64,000 nt of DNA, from NCBI GenBank assembly GCA_036391875.1, contig DASVZA010000041.1, forward strand, positions 124,001-188,000, in the 5' to 3' direction. Position numbers and translations under genes: made by a program. Origin of the DNA: Parasulfuritortus sp036391875. GTDB lineage: Bacteria > Pseudomonadota > Gammaproteobacteria > Burkholderiales > Thiobacillaceae. The notes beneath the pieces were generated by a model that saw only the letters and a list, made by a program, of their open reading frames with translations, was not told where the DNA came from and searched no databases. Position 1 is the stretch's first letter, and each line of letters opens with the position of its first letter. This document shows positions 61,271 to 64,000 of this stretch, in pieces.

Positions 61271-61553
61271 TGAACACCATCCCTTCCTTCAATTTGACAT
61301 CACCGCCGACCCCAACCTTGCCACCGGGACCATGCTCGGTGCTATAAGTGATCTCATAGACCTTATCTGGGCTCGGCACGTCACCCGGGTACGCCAGGTT
61401 CACCAAATCCTGGTAGGTCAGGACCTTTTCCGACACAGTGAATTTCCTGGTGTTGATGTAGATAGTGATCTCCTTGTTGCCCTCGTCGGAGCCATGAGGG
61501 GGATGACCGGAGTGGCCGTGTTGGCCGTGTACAGAGTTAGCTTCGCTAGTCAT
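61245..61553 (-). CDS. Multiubiquitin-family ubiquitin-like protein
   Basis: 102 residues from ATG 61553 behind AAGGA. A His-rich N-terminal tail (HGQHGHSGHPPHG) precedes a single beta-grasp domain: EITIYINTRKFTVSEKVLTY, YQDLVNLAYPGD, YEITYSTEHGPGG and LKEGMVFNVCLTNRS, the pattern of the multiubiquitin (PF14452) family. There is one Ub-like repeat only, and the C terminus ends NRS, not Gly-Gly. It is the first gene of the Ubl operon and overlaps the E1-like gene. It probably serves as the modifier protein. Confidence 0.78.
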   Translation of the reverse strand: MTSEANSVHGQHGHSGHPPHGSDEGNKEITIYINTRKFTVSEKVLTYQDLVNLAYPGDVPSPDKVYEITYSTEHGPGGKVGVGGDVKLKEGMVFNVCLTNRS

Positions 61554-61578
61554 TTCAAGTCCTTTATGAATTAAAACA

Positions 61579-61626
61579 ATGTATTTTTTACATCGTGATT
61601 GCATACTAGACATGTAAAAAACATGT
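61579..61626. promoter_or_regulatory. Paired AT-rich palindromes in the Ubl promoter
   Basis: ATGTA-TTTTT-TACAT (61579-61593) and ACATGT-AAAAA-ACATGT (61610-61626) are two versions of one dyad (ATGT, A/T run, ACAT), 26-73 bp upstream of the Ubl start. They are probable operators for the RHH or XRE protein encoded on the other side. Confidence 0.5.
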
Positions 61627-61704
61627 GTCAATAGCTTATTTATAGTTTATGTGCTGTTTGTTTTTAGTTGACGTTTTGCTTTAAAAACCTACAATTAGCC
61701 CATT

Positions 61705-61721
61705 GGGATCTAGTGGATCCC
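61705..61721. promoter_or_regulatory. GGGATC-N5-GATCCC dyad before the RHH gene
   Basis: A perfect 6-bp inverted repeat with 5-bp spacer lies 27 bp upstream of the RHH start, which itself has AGGAG. The position and size suit autoregulation by a ribbon-helix-helix dimer pair. Confidence 0.45.
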
Positions 61722-61747
61722 GTTATGCACGTACTTAGGAGACCCTC

Positions 61748-61984
61748 ATGACTGCGACCACGCGTACACCCACCTCCGCGAAGAAGACGCTAACAATCGT
61801 CTTAAGTGATGCGGAAATGGACGTACTGGAAAACCTATCGAACTCGCGATCCCTTAGTAAGGTCGCGGTATTGCGCCAAGCGTTACGTCTCTACCAAACA
61901 ATCGACGTCCGGCAGCAGCGCGGCGAGAAGCTTTTCTTCGAAAATGAGAAGAGCAAGGAGAAAGCGGAACTCATGTTGATCTGA
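61748..61984 (+). CDS. Ribbon-helix-helix (CopG/Arc-like) regulator
   Basis: 78 residues. The N-terminal beta-strand KKTLTIVLSDAEMDVLENLS leads into helices SLSKVAVLRQALRLYQTIDV, the MetJ/Arc pattern, followed by a charged tail (GEKLFFENEKSKEKAELMLI). It is divergent from the Ubl operon and 8 bp upstream of a GNAT gene. It is either the regulator of the island or the antitoxin of an RHH-GNAT pair. Confidence 0.75.
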   Translation: MTATTRTPTSAKKTLTIVLSDAEMDVLENLSNSRSLSKVAVLRQALRLYQTIDVRQQRGEKLFFENEKSKEKAELMLI

Positions 61985-61992
61985 GGCCAATC

Positions 61993-62610
61993 ATGGTCAT
62001 CCTTCAGAACCTCATAAGCGGGCAAGAAGAAGAAGCCGAAATCGTCTCGCCTATATCCGAGGAAGACATCAACTGCTTCTTGTCCGACTGGCAACCGGTT
62101 CTGAAGTCCAAGATCGACGAATTGAGAATTTCCGGGGAATACACTTCCGCGGGGTGCAGAAGGCACAATGTCGAAGACGCGCACTGGGAATGGCCCGCGA
62201 AGATGATTGATCGAGCCGGGCAACTACAATGGAATTCCTACGCCGTTCGCTGCGGAGGTAAAACCCAAGGCTTGATGTTCATTAACCTGCTTCAGCGCTG
62301 CAGGCATCCTAATCAGGCCAATGAGCATATGGTCTATATCGATCTTGTTTCGACTGCTCCATGGAACCGTCCTCGTCTTGTCCTGGAACCTACTTACAAA
62401 GGCGTTGGCTTAGTTCTTATAACGGAAGCCATCCTGCAAAGCCGCGATGAAGGTTTCGGCGGACGAATCGGACTGCACGCCCTTCCTGGCTCGGAAACCG
62501 TATACCGGGACAAGCTGAGGATGGAATTGCTCGGCCCTGATCCTAATTACCAGAATTTAAACTATTTCGAGATGACGGAAGCACGTGCAATTGAGTTCCT
62601 CGGCTCTTAG
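61993..62610 (+). CDS. GNAT-fold acyltransferase-like protein
   Basis: 205 residues. The C-terminal half shows a GNAT core: HMVYIDLVSTAPWNRPRL (beta4), TYKGVGLVLITEAILQS (motif A, with GxG at the CoA loop) and IGLHALPGSETVYRDKLRMELLG (the YRDKLGM-like motif B end). The N-terminal ~100 residues are helical with SGQEEEAEIVSPISEED. It follows the RHH gene by 8 bp. It could be a toxin of the RHH-GNAT type (acetylating charged tRNAs in known cases) or a modifying enzyme of the Ubl island. It is longer than typical GNAT toxins. Confidence 0.6.
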   Translation: MVILQNLISGQEEEAEIVSPISEEDINCFLSDWQPVLKSKIDELRISGEYTSAGCRRHNVEDAHWEWPAKMIDRAGQLQWNSYAVRCGGKTQGLMFINLLQRCRHPNQANEHMVYIDLVSTAPWNRPRLVLEPTYKGVGLVLITEAILQSRDEGFGGRIGLHALPGSETVYRDKLRMELLGPDPNYQNLNYFEMTEARAIEFLGS

Positions 62611-62640
62611 TTAAACCGAACAACTGCGCGGGAGACTGAC

Positions 62641-63105
62641 ATGACAGACAGAATTCGCCCATCGGCAGATTGGTACCGTCGCAAAATACAAGCGATCGGA
62701 AATCACGACTTCTTTATTGGCCCGAAGACTGATCCACAAGTGCACGGGGAGCATAATGTTCCCCGTGCACTTGCATTCGGCACACTGGTTAGGCTGGAAC
62801 GGCGTAACAGCAAGCTGACGATAGCTGAATTAGCTAAGACCCTCGACATTGAGGAAGATGAACTTCGCGAGATTGAGCACGATCCTCAATATCAAGCGAG
62901 GCCACGAACAATCATAGAAATTGCCCGGTACTTCAAACTGCCGCCAAAGACAGTTATGAAGCTAGCGGGCGCAGCCGCCACGAACGATGAACGTTTTACT
63001 GAGAAGGCAATGAAGTTTGCTGCCCATTCAGACGATATCGGAACACTTAATGAAGAAGAGAAGAAATTGCTTCGTTCGTTTGTGGAATTCCTAAGAGACA
63101 GCTGA
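62641..63105 (+). CDS. XRE-family helix-turn-helix protein
   Basis: 154 residues. The central HTH is RNSKLTIAELAKTLDIEEDELREIEHD, followed by a second helical stretch RTIIEIARYFKLPPKTVMKLAG and a C-terminal helix EKKLLRSFVEFLRDS. Its pairing with an ImmA/IrrE-type metallopeptidase gene 20 bp downstream is a common regulatory or toxin-antitoxin-like arrangement, where the protease cleaves the XRE repressor. Confidence 0.8.
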   Translation: MTDRIRPSADWYRRKIQAIGNHDFFIGPKTDPQVHGEHNVPRALAFGTLVRLERRNSKLTIAELAKTLDIEEDELREIEHDPQYQARPRTIIEIARYFKLPPKTVMKLAGAAATNDERFTEKAMKFAAHSDDIGTLNEEEKKLLRSFVEFLRDS

Positions 63106-63125
63106 CCTAACAGACAGAGGATTAC

Positions 63126-64000
63126 TTGAGGGAACTGGTTGGCGCGAAAGAACAACACGATATTGATCGGTTGGTTGACAAGATTCTCCGGGATCTTGGC
63201 AGTCCCGAGCCTCCGTTACGCCTCGATCTGGTTAGAGATTTACTGTCCCTCGACCTCAAGTATTACTCGTCTACTGATGTCAGCCCGCTAGCAGAATTCG
63301 CACACCGCATTAAGGTGGCAGGCAAGCAACTGGTAGCACGACCATCACTGATCCTTGATGTCGTAAAAAAGGCGAAACTCAGCGGCCTGTGGTTACCAGA
63401 CAACCGGCGAATATTCATCGACCAAGAAATCCCAGAGGCTAAGCATAGGTGGATTGAAGCGCATGAAGTCACGCACAGCTTTGTGCCTTGGCATCAAGAG
63501 TTTCTCTTGGGCGATGACGAATTAACGTTGGACCCTACATGCCACGAAATAATCGAGGCCGAAGCCAACTTTGGCGCTGGTCGTCTGCTTTTCTTTGGTG
63601 ATCGATTCCAGTCGGAAGCCCGAGACTGCGAAGCAAACTTCAAAAGTATCAAGAATCTTGGCGATCGCTATGGGAACACCATTACTTCAACGTTCTGGCG
63701 TTTTGTCGAAGACAGGGATCCCGCCACTCCGGCATTTGGCCTGATCAGCCAACATCCTCTTCACCCCGATATTGGGCAGGGGCCTAATGGGGAGCCCATC
63801 CACCGATTTGTCACATCGGCTGGTTTCCGATCTCAATTTCCGCACATCAACGCAGCCGACATATACGCACTGATTGAGCGAAACGTATCTCGAAAGAGAA
63901 GAGGTCCTGTCATTGATGCCATCGACGTGCTAACTGATAGGGACGGGTTCCCTAAAAGGTTTTTTCTAGATGGCTTCTGCAACTCTTACCAAGTTTTAAC
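63126..64000 (+). CDS. ImmA/IrrE-family metallopeptidase (3' partial)
   Basis: At least 291 residues, open to the window edge. TTG at 63126 follows AGAGGA at proper spacing and no ATG or GTG fits better. The zinc-peptidase motif is HEVTH (RWIEAHEVTHSFVPWH), with the third ligand in EIIEAEANFGAGRLLF, typical of ImmA/IrrE proteins. The region after the motif (DCEANFKSIKNLGDRYGNTITSTFWRFVE) matches the helical continuation of the family. The partner XRE gene is directly upstream. Likely roles are cleavage of the XRE repressor or of Ubl-related substrates; only the first has precedent. Confidence 0.82.
   Translation, partial: MRELVGAKEQHDIDRLVDKILRDLGSPEPPLRLDLVRDLLSLDLKYYSSTDVSPLAEFAHRIKVAGKQLVARPSLILDVVKKAKLSGLWLPDNRRIFIDQEIPEAKHRWIEAHEVTHSFVPWHQEFLLGDDELTLDPTCHEIIEAEANFGAGRLLFFGDRFQSEARDCEANFKSIKNLGDRYGNTITSTFWRFVEDRDPATPAFGLISQHPLHPDIGQGPNGEPIHRFVTSAGFRSQFPHINAADIYALIERNVSRKRRGPVIDAIDVLTDRDGFPKRFFLDGFCNSYQVL

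Overview
The window looks like a chromosomal segment of a GC-rich, sulfur-oxidising, CO2-fixing proteobacterium, most likely a betaproteobacterium of the Thiobacillus/Thiobacillaceae type. The case rests on an alpha-carboxysome operon, a form IA RuBisCO locus with cbbQ and cbbO, a DAB inorganic-carbon pump and an aprMBA (APS reductase) operon lying within about 30 kb. No genus marker such as rRNA is present, so the placement is inference.

Layout. 1-10.9 kb: a giant type-I-secreted RTX/cadherin-like protein (5' end outside the window), a glycosyltransferase and an HlyD adaptor. 11.9-19.0 kb (minus strand): csoS2-csoSCA-csoS4A-csoS4B-csoS1C-csoS1A-csoS1B-bacterioferritin-like-acRAF-mcdA-mcdB, with no RuBisCO genes at its head. 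A divergent cbbR follows whose only plausible start is ATT, inside a cluster of GTTAAT/ATTAAC half-sites. 20.1-26.0 kb (minus): dabB, an extra membrane protein, dabA and a PII-like gene, with the same half-site upstream. 26.5-29.6 kb: aprM-aprB-aprA, then a short protein resembling half of a sulfur oxygenase reductase. 30.2-33.0 kb: DNA-repair remnants and genes (umuC fragment, internally deleted HMCES, DnaQ-GIY-YIG fusion, secreted HNH-like nuclease). 33.2-35.1 kb: two integron-type cassettes with attC-like sites but no integrase. 35.4-42.6 kb: cbbL-cbbS-cbbQ-gamma-carbonic anhydrase-cbbO and a second cbbR, interrupted by several palindromic repeats, one inside cbbO.

42.7-59.5 kb is mostly housekeeping: a CPBP membrane protein, a cell-wall cluster (beta-lactamase/NamZ fusion, GHL hydrolase, polysaccharide deacetylase), creB-creC-creD with a 32-codon ORF coupled between creB and creC, an M23 peptidase, a truncated haemoglobin, and polX-archease-hsp70-dnaJ-rtcB.

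59.6-64.0 kb has lower GC and is accessory. A minus-strand operon encodes a multiubiquitin-type Ubl, a ThiF/E1 enzyme and a DUF6527-like zinc protein. Divergent from it are an RHH regulator, a GNAT protein, an XRE protein and an ImmA/IrrE metallopeptidase that runs off the window. This is the best candidate for an unusual system: a bacterial ubiquitin-like conjugation island, possibly defensive.

How the parts fit: APS reductase supplies electrons and ATP from sulfur, DAB loads bicarbonate, the carboxysome and its carbonic anhydrase concentrate CO2, CbbQO maintain RuBisCO, McdAB position carboxysomes, and CbbR-type operators probably coordinate the set.
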